Positions 33,953 through 44,419 of a DNA stretch of 64,000 nucleotides are shown here, piece after piece. The DNA is from Neostapfia colusana (taxonomy: Eukaryota > Streptophyta > Magnoliopsida > Poales > Poaceae). Below the pieces are notes generated by a model. That model saw only the letters and a program-made list of their open reading frames with translations, was not told where the DNA came from and did no database searches. Numbering within the stretch: the stretch's first letter is position 1; every line of letters begins with the position of its first letter. The position numbers were made by a program, and so were the translations under genes. The stretch is taken from the NCBI GenBank assembly GCA_030760725.1, contig JASWHV010000003.1, forward strand, positions 112,810,153 through 112,874,152, in the 5' to 3' direction.

Positions 33953-34750
33953 CTTGTAGGTAAAGTGATGCCACCTCTGCAGATTGTAAAACTATCATGA
34001 TAGCCATGCTTCCGGTCACAAGCACCTGGCCAACTTCCATGATTAGAGGCAAAAACTTGGGATGTTTATTCGGTATGGTCATTGGGATTGGTTTTGGGAC
34101 TGTTTTGAGTCATGACAATGTGTTTGGTTTTGGTTATATGAATATGAGATGGTTATGAATATTTATGAGCATGGGATGAACTTGAGATAGATTAATGGCT
34201 GGATGAGACTTGATAAATGGTGAATTATGATGCGAGAATGTTGCTGAATTATTTGATTATGATGGGATAAATTTCACCTAGAAATAGTTGCTCTTTTTAT
34301 CATGTTTGTGAAATAAAATTTGCTTGCTGCAATGAGCCTTTTTATTCCATACCTTGTCGTAAGCTACATGTCATACTTTTCCAGCACTTGCTGACTACGA
34401 TATGTACTGACCCTTACATTTCCCACACATACTTCAGCAACATGAGAAGAATATTTCGAGAAACATGTGGAGTACTAGGCGTGCGAACTACCGTCAACAT
34501 GCCTGTGGAGTTGAAGATTGGAGCCTGCTATTTTAGTCACTTTCCTCTATCGTTTAGAGTCTTCCGCTGTAAGAATAAATTAGATATTCATGAGTGAGAC
34601 ATTGAATCATTGTAATAAAGTACATAAACACTATTTATTCATGGTTATATTCTGAATTCAGTTTGTGGATTACATGTGTATGTGTGATGAACATCCTAGG
34701 CACACATATGCATTCACTTGGTTCTATTTTCGGAACTGGGCATCACAGAT

Positions 34751-34768
34751 TGGTATCAGAGCCACATT
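34751..34768 (+). other. Primer-binding site of E
   Basis: TGGTATCAGAGCCACATT lies three bases after the LTR end and fits initiator tRNA-Met. The following block with GCCTAGGTAGAA is shared with B. Confidence 0.85.
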
Positions 34769-35019
34769 GACCGTAGGACGCAAGCCTAGGTAGAATGGAC
34801 ACTCTAAAACACATAGAAAGACCCCTCTAAACTTCTATTTTCGAAGATTTCTTGCTACTGCACTTTACTTGTCAACTCAACCACCGCAAAGTGCTATTTT
34901 CACACCCTCTTTTCTTCTTTTCTTGTGGACATCCACACTTTCTGTTGTCTTTCTTCATAGCTTCTGAAGTTTTGGAGTTATTTCTTACTTCTCTAAAGTT
35001 TCTCATGTATTATTTATAA

Positions 35020-35900
35020 ATGCCGGTGATTAGGAGCACATCACGCATAAGAACTCGTCCACCACCACGTGGGAGTGCACTTAACCCCATTAAGGTGTCC
35101 GATGGACCATATTGGGAGGAGGCGAAGATGGAACCTCATGATGAAGATAAAGTCAATAGCTCTATGCATGAGGAAGAGGACCCGGAAGAGGTGGAACCAT
35201 TCAAAGACGACATGGAAGATGATCCACAAGAACAACATTGGTACGCACCTCAGGAGGACTTTCACGTGGGCTTACACCCCATGGAGCCTCATGAAGCTAT
35301 GTCGGGAGGAGATGAATCCGAAGAAGAGCCACCCCTTGATGATGCCAATAATGAAGGTAATGAACGGGCCAACCGTTCAGTTCAAGAATTCCGGTCCGAC
35401 GGGATGGAAGGAGGAGGAGCTCAAAGAGTTCCTGGATTGCTGCAGCTCTTACCCAGAATATCTTCTCAAGAAAGTCCCTCGTCTCGGACATGAAGAGTGG
35501 AAGGCTGAAGTAACCATCCTATCTAACGGTAGGGTTGTCACCCGGCACTTCGCACCCACATGGAGAGCTACAAGGGCAGAAGATATCAATGATGTTGCAT
35601 GGGATGCACTCACCGGACTGTACTACGCTTTCCGTGAGAAGCTTGAGAACACTACTTTTGAGCTACACCCGTATCGGAAGAGTGGTACAAGGGAGATCAT
35701 TGGACCCCATCAAGGAGCTCTTTACAACCCACAAGCTGCTGAAAAGTCTCATAGGTTGCTCGTGGAGTTAGGAAACCGCTACGCAAGCACACAAGAAGAG
35801 ATCCGTTGGCTGTAAAAACAGGAGGAGACTCGTGCCAACGCGGGAGCAAATGGAGCACCAGCGTCATCTATCCCTACATGGACTGCTGACTCACCATGGC
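35020..35900 (+). pseudogene. E: extra ORF upstream of gag, frameshifted
   Basis: The start ATG is at 35020 (MPVIRSTSRIRTRPP). The first part is a very acidic stretch (e.g. EEEDPEEVEPFKDDMEDD). Near 35370-35400 the coding signal moves to the frame that is open in 35069-35815. That part has KEEELKEFLDCC, an EEWKAEVTIL strand, a DVAWDALTGLYYAFREKL block and SGTREIIGP, then a short helix (LLVELGNRYASTQEEIRWL). A TAA at 35813 breaks the frame; WTADSPW near 35880 matches WTPYSP in B. The function is unknown. The shared order of motifs makes it a homologue of the B extra ORF. Confidence 0.7.
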
Positions 35901-36289
35901 ATGTGCCAAAATGTATGGACCACCCTCGTCACACGGCGAGAACAGCACTGATTCTCACGATTAAGTTTACTTTTCCATTGAATAAAGCTGTAATGGGAAC
36001 ATTTAGGTCGTAGTAAGTCAAATAAGAGTGGTGCGCAGAAATTTTTGTGATCATTGCTTGTGTTTGTGTGCTGGTGTGAGTTGTGGGACGCTTCGGAGAA
36101 TGTCCACATCCACACATAGTAGAGAGATGTGAGATGCTTCGGCACTTGTTCACATCCTCATATAGGCTGAATTAATAAAAGAAGTTGCTTAGTTCATACA
36201 CCTTAATGCATATAGTTGGGAAATCGCTTAATTCAAATCTGAATTCTAGCTCCTACAAATATAGTATGTACGAAAGTAATCCTTAAAAT
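35901..36289 (+). other. E spacer ending at a gag deletion
   Basis: AT-rich sequence with no gene. In B the same place is a spacer followed by gag. Here the spacer passes directly into the end of protease at about 36285, so some 1.3 kb of gag and protease has been lost. Confidence 0.6.
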
Positions 36290-36413
36290 AAGGGTGGTAG
36301 ACTTTCTTGCCAACCTTATTGTCTTGGATTCCCAAGGGATCAACATAATACTTGGAATGGATTGGTTAAGCAAGCACAACGGAGTGATTCAATGTGCTCA
36401 GAGGATCATGCAG
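36290..36413 (+). pseudogene. E: protease C-terminal remnant
   Basis: The frame reads VVDFLANLIVLDSQG and IILGMDWLSKHNG, the end of the protease domain, close to the same part of B. It is cut at 36413 by the insertion of D. It resumes at 51328 in the expected frame for a short way, then meets a stop. Confidence 0.85.
36409..36413. repeat. Target-site duplication of D, left copy (TGCAG)
   Basis: TGCAG precedes the left LTR and is repeated exactly at 51323-51327 after the right LTR. The 5-bp size is normal for this superfamily. Confidence 0.9.
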
Positions 36414-39400
36414 TGTGAGGGCCCGCCGTCCCGATCACTCACGGGAACGGGGCACCTCGCCCGGGAATCGCATTGGGTGGTGCCGTGCGATGCGGCACCC
36501 AACAGCACACATAATAAAGCATCATATTACATAAAACAAGAGGAAGCTTGCAAAGTATTGATTTTACAAATACTTCTCAAAATATTCTACAGCGGAAGAC
36601 TAATACAACTCACGCCTCATACCTATGCTAAGCAACAGAGAAGGGGTCCAGCCCGCGAACCCTTCTCGCTAGCAACACTATCACAATAGCAACGGCAGGG
36701 GTTGCAATGAGTTCACCACTCGGAGAGCTCCGAGTCTCATCGGACACCCGTACATTTCAGCGTACCGCTATTACCTGCAAAACAACTTATGCAGTATCTG
36801 TGAGCACGAAGCTCAGCAAGACTGACCCGTCACCCTAGTCATGAAACTCTACATGATGAAAATAGAGGGCCGATTATAGAAGTTTGCACAAACGATGAAC
36901 TTGAGCTAAAGGAGAGTCCTTACTTCAAGTTTTAAGCAACTTTTTAACCCTCGCGCAACTTACATCGAGACTCCACAATCAAACAAGAAACGCTTCATCT
37001 CGATGTCACTTGCCCGAGGTGAAAGTAACTTTAGTGAGCTACCCTAGACTCATACTTACCTTGTGCCATCAACGTCGAGACTCCACAATCAAACAAGAAA
37101 CGCTTTGCCTCGACGCTACAAGCCCAAGGTGGAAAATAAATTCAGTGATGTGTTGATCATTTCCTAATCTCCAATATGAGGATTACTCACGAAGCATTAT
37201 TAAATTTTCCCAGTTTATCACTACGTCACGACGCAGAGAATAAGTATCCTCACTACCGCGAGCGACGGTGATTGCAATCAAAAACACCTGGCTGACGCGA
37301 CACGTACGCCCGTACTCGACGTTGCTCACAGCAACCGTCACTGATGTCATACGTGGCAACCTTTCACACGACACCGAAATGTCGAACCGGTCCCATCGAC
37401 TGGGATTAAGCCTCTCTACGGCAAACCCTCGTAGAGCCGACTTCTCTATCCTTTCAGCATCGGCATCAGACGGTGAGGTATGCCTCGACACCCAGGTTAA
37501 CATGTTACATCGGTTTCCTGGGTCCCATATAGCCAGTATGCATCCGGTACACAACTCGAACTTGTCCAACGGGCCGCACACGAGAACGGGCCTTAATCGA
37601 CTCAGACATAGACTAGGTTCACAGGACCACGTCCTTGACCCTTCCATCCGCTGCCCGGTCTCCATTCCTAACTATGAGGATCAATTCCCAACTCTTCCGA
37701 TTGATCCCCCCTTAACCCTGTTTCACGAGTAGGAATCTGCCCACTCGAGTTATGCCTCTTTTAATCCACCTTTGTTGAGATCAGAAGTTATAATTAATTG
37801 ATAACATATCCTACATTAAACTCCAGGGTTTTCTGGGTCATGCATTTGGAGTTTCATACCATCTAGACGTAATGCAATAAATAAAATGCTAGACGTATGA
37901 AGTGAATACAAATAAAAACTTGTAAATTTGATGCAAACCGGGGCTTGCCTTTGTTTTGCAGGTGACTTATATATATATATATATATGCAGTTCAGTTAGT
38001 GAAGACCACTTGGTGCTTGATCAACTGCTTTCCTCCTTCTTTGATCTCTACTCCGATGACTCCAACTCCTTCACGTAGATGCTACACGTAATGTATATGC
38101 ACATATGTTTATTTGTAAAGATCGTTGACTACAAGTTCTAATGACAAGTTTTCAGAAACTGGAACTCTGTTCAAGAATTTAAAATTACATGGGTGCTAGT
38201 GGTTTGGTTTGTGTCTAAGCAACAAGATGAAATGCTAAGTGTCTTCCCCCTCTTCTCTATTGATTATCTTAAGAGGTTAAACTGAACAGGGGTGATCCAG
38301 AGCTCCAATGGAGCTGAGAATTTTCATGTGAGTTCCTTGTCACAAGAAAGTTCTCTGGACCTAAGTTTGGAATTTTTCAGTGAATAGATCACTCAGAATA
38401 ATTCCCTAAGCACTTAGGCAAAGAAAGAATTAATTCTGAACAAACTTGCACTTTAATGCAACTTCAAGTGAACTACCCTTTCAAACAGAGCTCAGGGAGT
38501 GTGCATGAATTTTCCTAGGATTTTTGGAGCTAAGGATTTCCTAGAACTGAATTTCCAAGTTTTGGAAATTTTTGGAAATTGTTTCTGTACTCATTTGAAT
38601 ACAGCAAAATTGAATCTGAATTGGCCTGAGCAAATCAACTCCAATTGATCTGAAATTTTTACAGGAGTTCACTAACATCCTAGAGAATATTCTGGCAAAA
38701 TTTGAGGACTTTTGAATTAACCAAACTCCCTCTAAAATTATTTTGCTGAAAACATTTAAAGGATTTTCCAGAATTAAATATAGGGTTTCATACAAATTGG
38801 GCTCTATATTTGGAGAGTACCCTATCATAGGAATCCAACAAAAAAAATTTCATAATTTTTGGATTCTCCTACAAAAAGTCGTGGCCATTTAAACTTTGAA
38901 ATGTTCAAATGCTGTCTGTTGGTCCAGGGACAGGTGTCACTCGCCGAGGCAAGCCACACGGGGCTACTGGGTATTTCCCGCGCGGACACACCAGATCCCC
39001 GCGCCACAGCCGATCAGAAATTTGAAACACCGTCGCTGACAGGCGGGACCGGCCGGGTCGTCTTCAACCTCCGGCCACCCGCGTCCGCGCGCCGCCGGGC
39101 TCGCCGGAGTTCGATGGATTCGGGTCTCCCGGCCATCCCCCGAGCCCTCCCTCGCCGCTAGAGCCTAATTCCATGTGCTGAACACGATGGGACCCTCTCC
39201 CCCGGCCGGCGGTGGCTCTAACCTAGCCGGCCACGGCGCGGCGGCTCTGTACAAGTTCAGCAACGTCGCCCGGCCAACCAAGCCCGCCAAAACACCGGTG
39301 GAACGGTGCTACAGAACCAGTGAACGCCAAGGAGGATCGTCTAGGTGGTGAAGCATCCCGGAGATGGCTCTAACCTAGCTCTCATCGGGAGCCCGAACCG

Positions 39401-40719
39401 CCCCACCATAACCGCCGTCGGAAGAATGGGAAATACGTCATGCACAGTGGTTTTCATGCGTCGGTTGCAAAAGGGCAAATGATCGCCGGCTAGCCCAGCT
39501 CGTGTGTGCAAAATTTGACAAGCTAAGAACAAGCGTAGAGGTTGAATTTGACGTTACCGTGCCGGGAGGTAGTTTTGTGCCCGCTGGAGAAGTTTTCCAA
39601 ATTCACGCTCGGTGGATCATGTCGCGGCTTGTGCTACGGATGTGAGCACCAGAGGTCCTAGCGCATCCACGGGTGCTCTTGTTCGGGCTTGACAAGCTCC
39701 CTGCAGCGCTGCCCACGTGCAACCACTTCGCCGGTTCTCGTCGGTTGCCGCGAAAACAAACGTCCCTCGGGTTTCTGTGGCCTAGCTCGACCGGGAAAGG
39801 TGCGAGGAGGTTGTAGGCTGTCCCGTGGTGCAATTTTGCTAGATTTCCGACGCTTGCACCCGAGAGGAGCCGGCCCCCGACGATTATGCAACGGCGGCAG
39901 CCGTTCTGTCCTGCAGCCCGCGCGAGACAGAGGACGAAGGGGTCCCTCGGTGTGGTAGCGAAACTGAGCACGATGGGGGTAATATCAGTGCCTGAGCAGC
40001 TCGCCAGCGTGAAGAATTCAGGCAGGAGGTGGAGCATCGGGAGGAGGGTTCAGCCGCTCGGTGTCGCCAGGGTAAGGCTTTCGGTTGAATGTGGAACAGA
40101 GAGAAAATACTTAAGGGTTAAGTCTATTCCTCCCCCTGACATGTGGGCCCCACTAGTCAGTACCTCTTCTCCTCAAAAGATCTCCAAAGTTTGACAATTA
40201 TCCAACCCAATTGTTTGAAAGTTGGAACTGAGCTGCATTTGAATAGTTTTGGCAAATTCCATCCAAATTCAAATGTCTATTTGAATTCCTTGCACATTTA
40301 ACTCCATTTGGAAAAATGGGCAGCAAACCTTTTCAAAAATTAATGAAACTGTGCCTCCCCTCTAATTTGGACCTAAGGGATCCAAATATGCAACTTGATT
40401 CTTGTGTTAGCTGCTGCAAACAAGAGTTTGAACACAACAGTTTTGAGTTCCCATTGTGTCCTTCCCTCATTTGAAGTTTGAGTTTAACATTTAGTTCAAA
40501 CTCTTATCTTTAAACCCTCCCATTGCACTTGAGTTCTTCATTTCTGTGGTTTTAATCCACATGAGGTCCATCCATGCAGTAACCCTAAGTTTGTTTAGAA
40601 GAATCTCACCTATTTATCATACGTGGAAAAAGTTTCAACTAAGCCCCTTTTTCATACACATAATTCCAACATTTGTGCAACTCATGTTTCTTTGTATTCA
40701 CATTTTTGGGACCTTTACA
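36414..40719 (-). repeat. Element D, 3' LTR (4.3 kb)
   Basis: It runs from TGTGAGGGCCC to CCTTTACA and matches the right LTR throughout. A (TA)n run at 37968-37986 is longer than in the other copy (48575-48586). The conserved hairpins are at 36479-36499, 36962-37006 and 37073-37115, with a palindrome at 37269-37280. The open frame 37183-37665 minus recurs in the other LTR only by duplication. No gene is seen. Confidence 0.95.
36962..37115 (-). promoter_or_regulatory. Two invariant-loop hairpins, D 3' LTR
   Basis: Hairpin 1 pairs ACATCGAGA (36962-36970) with TCTCGATGT (36998-37006). Hairpin 2 pairs CGTCGAG (37073-37079) with CTCGACG (37109-37115). Each loop has CAATCAAACAAGAAA. The two stems differ from each other. 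Only D carries two copies. Confidence 0.65.
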
Positions 40720-40733
40720 ATCCTCCCCCCTTA
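40720..40733 (-). other. Polypurine tract of D
   Basis: The plus strand reads ATCCTCCCCCCTTA after the LTR, so the coding strand has a long purine run ending at the LTR. It primes plus-strand DNA synthesis. Confidence 0.9.
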
Positions 40734-40790
40734 AAAGAATCTCGTCCTGAGATTACAAAAGAAAGATGAGGCGGAAGGTAATTACAATAA

Positions 40791-43397
40791 TTACGACAAA
40801 AGTTCCGGATAGTTCTTGTGGATGTAATCTTCACTCTCCCAAGTCGCTTCTTCCGGGGTGTGATTACTCCACAGGACTTTGTAAAATTTCAAAGTCTGAT
40901 TTCGAGTGATCCGGCTCTTCTCGTCGAAAATCTTGATGGGCTTCTCGGCGTAGGTGAGATCCGGTTGCAATATCTCCATGTCTTCTGAAAGGATCTCCGT
41001 CGGTCTCTTCAAACACTTTCTCAAGTGTGAGACATGGAAGACGTCGTGGATGCCCGATAAGGATGGCGGCAGCTCCAAATGGTAGGCTACCGGCCCACAC
41101 CATTCTGTAATAAGGAACGGACCCACAAAGCGAGGCGCTAGCTTTCCCTTGACCCCAAATTGATGAATTCCCTTCATCGGGGATATTCGGAGATAGACGT
41201 GATCTCCGACTTCAAAACACAAGGGTCGGCGTCGCTGGTCCGCATAGCTCTTCTGGCAAGATTGAGCGGCCCTGAGGTTTTCTTGAATCATCTGGACTCG
41301 CTCTTCAGCATCTTTTACAAGATCAATGCCGAAAATCACCCTCTTGCCCGATTCACACCAATTGAGTGGTGTGCGGCACTTCCTGCCATAAAGTGCTTCG
41401 TATGGTGCCATTTTAATACTGGATTGGTAAGCATTGTTGTAAGAGAACTCTGCTAATGGCAAATGGTTATCCCAGTTCTTTCCATGATCTATGGCACATG
41501 CCCTCAACATATATTCCAGAATCTGATTCACCCTCTCCGTTTGACCGTCGGTCTGGAGATGGTATGCTGAGCTTCTGATTAACTTTGTTCCCAGAGATTC
41601 ATGTAGTTGCTCCCAGAAACGAGCAACAAATATCGAACCTTGATCAGATATGATGGTTTTGGGGACTCCGTGTAAGCACACAATCCTTGAAAGATACAAC
41701 TCTGCATATTGCTTAGTTGAAAATCTTGTACTCACTGGGATGAAGTGGGCTGATTTGGTTAACCGCTCAACAATCACCCAAATGGAGTCATGCTTTCTAG
41801 ATGTGAGAGGCAGTCCGACAATAAAGTCCATGCTGATGTCCTCCCACTTCCATGTCGGAATACTTAATGGTTGCAGCATTCCCGCTTTCTTAATATGATC
41901 AGCTTTGACTCGCCGACATGTATCACACTCGGATACATATTTGGCTATTTCTCGGTTCATCCGAGTCCACCAAAATTTTGTTTTCAGATATTGATACATC
42001 TTATTGCTCCCTGGATGTATCGAGTACTTGGACATATGAGCTTCATCGAGGATTTTCTTCCTTAGCTTCAGGTTCCGGGGCACCACGATACGATTGTTAA
42101 ACCATAATACACCTTGTTCATCTTCCCGGAAACATTTCATTTTATCCTCATTGATTCTTGCCTGGATTTTCCGCATTCCTTTATCCCTCTTCTGGGCTTT
42201 TACAATCTCTTCTCTAATGGTGGGCACAAGGGCAAGATTATACAACGCCCCATACGGAATCACCCGCAGGCTTGGTTCTTCATCCTCATCCGGAACCACT
42301 GACAAGTTATTCACATGGGATTTACGACTGAGTGCATCAGACACCACGTTAGCTTTTCCTGGATGGTAATGGATCTCGAGCTCATAATCTTTGATTAATT
42401 CCAACCATCTCCGCTGCCTCATGTTGATATCCTTCTGAGTGAATATATATTTGAGGCTCTTATGGTCGGTGTAGAGGTGCACTAAATTTCCAAGTAAGTA
42501 GCGCCTCCACATCTTCAACGCAAGCACCACTGCAGCAAGTTCTAGGTCATGAGTGGGGTAGTGCTGCTCGTGGTTGCCGAGTTGACGAGACCCATACGCG
42601 ATCACGCTTTTATCCTGCATTAAGACGCAGCCAAGTCCAATGCCTGAGGCATCACAATAAACATCAAATGGTTTTGTTGTATCCGGTTGGGCTAACACCG
42701 GTGCCGTTGTGAGATGTTTCTTCAAGGTTTTAAATGCCTCTTCACAGACCTCTGTCCACACATACTTACTGCTCTTCTTCAACAGTTCTGTCATTAGTTT
42801 GGCCACCTTCGAGAAGCTGGGAATAAATTTCCGATAATAACCCGCTAGCCCCAGAAAACTGCGGATTTGAAGAACAGATGTTGGAGACTCCCACTTCAAG
42901 ACTTGCTCAATTTTAGTTGGATCCACGGCCACACCCTCCGCTGAAATAATGTGGCCTAAAAATGGTACCTTGCTGATCCAAAATTCACACTTGCTGAATT
43001 TGGCATACAGCTTATGTTCCCGTAACCGTTGGAGCACAATATGGAGATGTTTGGTGTGCTCCTCCTCCGATTTGGAGTATACGAGAATGTCGTCGATGAA
43101 AACCACGACGAACTGATCCAACTCTGGCATGAATACAGAATTCATGTGATACATGAAGTGTGTGGGTGCATTTGTTAGCCCGAAAGACATGACTAGATAC
43201 TCATAGAGCCTGTATCTAGTCGAGAAGGCCGTCTTCTGTATATCCTCTGCTCTGATTATTATCTGATGATAGCCGGACCATAAGTCCATCTTGGAGAATA
43301 CCTTGGCACCCACCAACTGATCAAACAATATATCAATCCGCGGCAGAGGATATTTATTTTTTATCGTCACTGCATTCAGCGGCCGATAATCCAACAT
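40791..43397 (-). CDS. D: RT, RNase H, integrase and chromodomain (868-codon frame)
   Basis: This is the longest intact frame in the window. RT: YRPLNAVTIKNKYPLPR at residues 4-20 and the active-site FIDD at 100-103. RNase H: YCDAS at 247-251, DLELAAVV at 284-291, YTDHKSL at 309-315 and the SDALSRK end at 353-359. Integrase: zinc-binding His454, His461, Cys491 and Cys494; catalytic Asp524, Asp585 and Glu621. SDQG and YHLQTDG vary from the usual SDRG and YHPQTDG. The chromodomain is at about 815-868, ending in EEATWESEDYIHKNYPELL. The first fingers of RT lie in the overlapping frame upstream, so a frameshift near 43390 separates this part from gag-protease. The Met at 43397 is an artefact of that shift and not a natural start. 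Confidence 0.9.
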   Translation of the reverse strand: MLDYRPLNAVTIKNKYPLPRIDILFDQLVGAKVFSKMDLWSGYHQIIIRAEDIQKTAFSTRYRLYEYLVMSFGLTNAPTHFMYHMNSVFMPELDQFVVVFIDDILVYSKSEEEHTKHLHIVLQRLREHKLYAKFSKCEFWISKVPFLGHIISAEGVAVDPTKIEQVLKWESPTSVLQIRSFLGLAGYYRKFIPSFSKVAKLMTELLKKSSKYVWTEVCEEAFKTLKKHLTTAPVLAQPDTTKPFDVYCDASGIGLGCVLMQDKSVIAYGSRQLGNHEQHYPTHDLELAAVVLALKMWRRYLLGNLVHLYTDHKSLKYIFTQKDINMRQRRWLELIKDYELEIHYHPGKANVVSDALSRKSHVNNLSVVPDEDEEPSLRVIPYGALYNLALVPTIREEIVKAQKRDKGMRKIQARINEDKMKCFREDEQGVLWFNNRIVVPRNLKLRKKILDEAHMSKYSIHPGSNKMYQYLKTKFWWTRMNREIAKYVSECDTCRRVKADHIKKAGMLQPLSIPTWKWEDISMDFIVGLPLTSRKHDSIWVIVERLTKSAHFIPVSTRFSTKQYAELYLSRIVCLHGVPKTIISDQGSIFVARFWEQLHESLGTKLIRSSAYHLQTDGQTERVNQILEYMLRACAIDHGKNWDNHLPLAEFSYNNAYQSSIKMAPYEALYGRKCRTPLNWCESGKRVIFGIDLVKDAEERVQMIQENLRAAQSCQKSYADQRRRPLCFEVGDHVYLRISPMKGIHQFGVKGKLAPRFVGPFLITEWCGPVAYHLELPPSLSGIHDVFHVSHLRKCLKRPTEILSEDMEILQPDLTYAEKPIKIFDEKSRITRNQTLKFYKVLWSNHTPEEATWESEDYIHKNYPELLS

Positions 43398-44416
43398 AAT
43401 CGAAGTGACTCATCCTTTTTCTTCACAAAGAGGGCTGAACAGCCCCATGGCGATGAGCTGGGTCGGATGAACCCTTTGTCCATTAAGTCCTTTAGCTGTT
43501 CTTTCAGTTCATCTAATTCCTTCGGAGACATTTTGTACGGCCTCCGAGATATTGGTGTGGTTCCCGGTGCTAACTCGATCTTGAATACCACATCCCTCTC
43601 AGGCGGCATCACTGGAAGATCGTCGGGAAACACATCCGGGTACTCACGGACCACTGGAATATCCTCCAGTTTCGTGGTCACACGGTGGTACACCACTGGA
43701 TTTTTAGAATCCACGGCTTCAAGTATGAGCGTTTGGAGACCGTAGATCGGAGAGCCCAAACTAACAATCCGTGGACCGATGTCAAGAACAGCCCCGTGGT
43801 AGTTCATCCACTCCATTCCTAGAATCACGTCGATCTTCTGCCCCTCTAATACAATGAGGGTTGTGGGGTATAAGTTTCCACCTAAGCACAAGGGTGCTTT
43901 GATCACTACTTCATTAGCAGCTATATTTCCGCCCGGTGAGCGGATAAGATAGTGATCCTTCGGTGTAGAGGTGGAGAGCTCAGCTTTGCACACAAATGAC
44001 CTGCTAATAAAATTGTGTGTAGCTCCAGAGTCAAATAAAATTAACACGGGCAGTCCATTGAGGGTGAACATTCCCGCTAGCACAGGTGCCCCATCTGGCA
44101 CATCCTCTAGAGCTGTATGATAAATGCACCCGGATTTTGGTGCTGTTCCTTGAAGCTGAGCGCGGGGTTGATTTATACCCCGCCCCGGTGTAGTTTCTCT
44201 ATGGTGTATCTTTTCTGGGCACTTCCTGCTGATGTGACCAAAATAACCGCACGTGAAGCACGGTTTCTCAGACGGTTCAAGGTTGCTCGGAGTACCGACA
44301 CTAGTTGTATTCTGCTGCGGCAAGAACACTTGAGGAACACAATAACGTGGCTGCATATACCATTGTTGCAGCTGTCCGAATTCCGAGTATTGAGTTGAAC
44401 GACCCGAATGTTGCTG
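43376..44416 (-). CDS. D: gag C-terminus, protease and start of RT
   Basis: The frame continues from gag after a stop at 44417-44419. It carries a CCHC knuckle (CFTCGYFGHISRKC, about 44260-44219), a linker, and protease with LFDSGATHNFIS near 44041-44006, SPGGNI and ILGMEWMNYHGA. The RT N-terminal linker follows (VVREYPDVFPDDLP, RPSSSPWGCSALFVKKKD). The reading leaves this frame at about 43390 by what looks like a 1-bp loss in the LCVDYR motif. Protease would cut the polyprotein in the particle. Confidence 0.9.
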   Translation of the reverse strand, partial: QQHSGRSTQYSEFGQLQQWYMQPRYCVPQVFLPQQNTTSVGTPSNLEPSEKPCFTCGYFGHISRKCPEKIHHRETTPGRGINQPRAQLQGTAPKSGCIYHTALEDVPDGAPVLAGMFTLNGLPVLILFDSGATHNFISRSFVCKAELSTSTPKDHYLIRSPGGNIAANEVVIKAPLCLGGNLYPTTLIVLEGQKIDVILGMEWMNYHGAVLDIGPRIVSLGSPIYGLQTLILEAVDSKNPVVYHRVTTKLEDIPVVREYPDVFPDDLPVMPPERDVVFKIELAPGTTPISRRPYKMSPKELDELKEQLKDLMDKGFIRPSSSPWGCSALFVKKKDESLRLCWIIGR

Positions 44417-44419
44417 GAC

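Larger units (their letters stand above)
32511..34747 (+). repeat. Element E, 5' LTR (left part missing)
   Basis: This matches the 3' LTR from about 54907 onward. It starts in the TAGGACTCTTTG array, where F is inserted (copies begin at 32511, 32533, 32562 and 32584), and ends GGGCATCACA at 34747. TTATAAATA at 32603-32611 is the TATA box. About 200 bp near 33570-33750 are absent from the 3' LTR. No gene is seen. Confidence 0.85.

Noticed and set aside
33545..34082. Minus-strand frames of 125-134 codons in the E 5' LTR
   Set aside because: They are antisense to the LTR transcript, interrupted in the 3' LTR copy, and show no domain.
37183..37665. 160-codon minus frame, repeated at 47791-48279
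   Set aside because: It recurs only because the two LTRs of D are copies; it covers the conserved structured region and is absent in C, F and A.
37968..37986. TA-rich run as a functional site
   Set aside because: A simple microsatellite that differs in length between the two LTRs of D.
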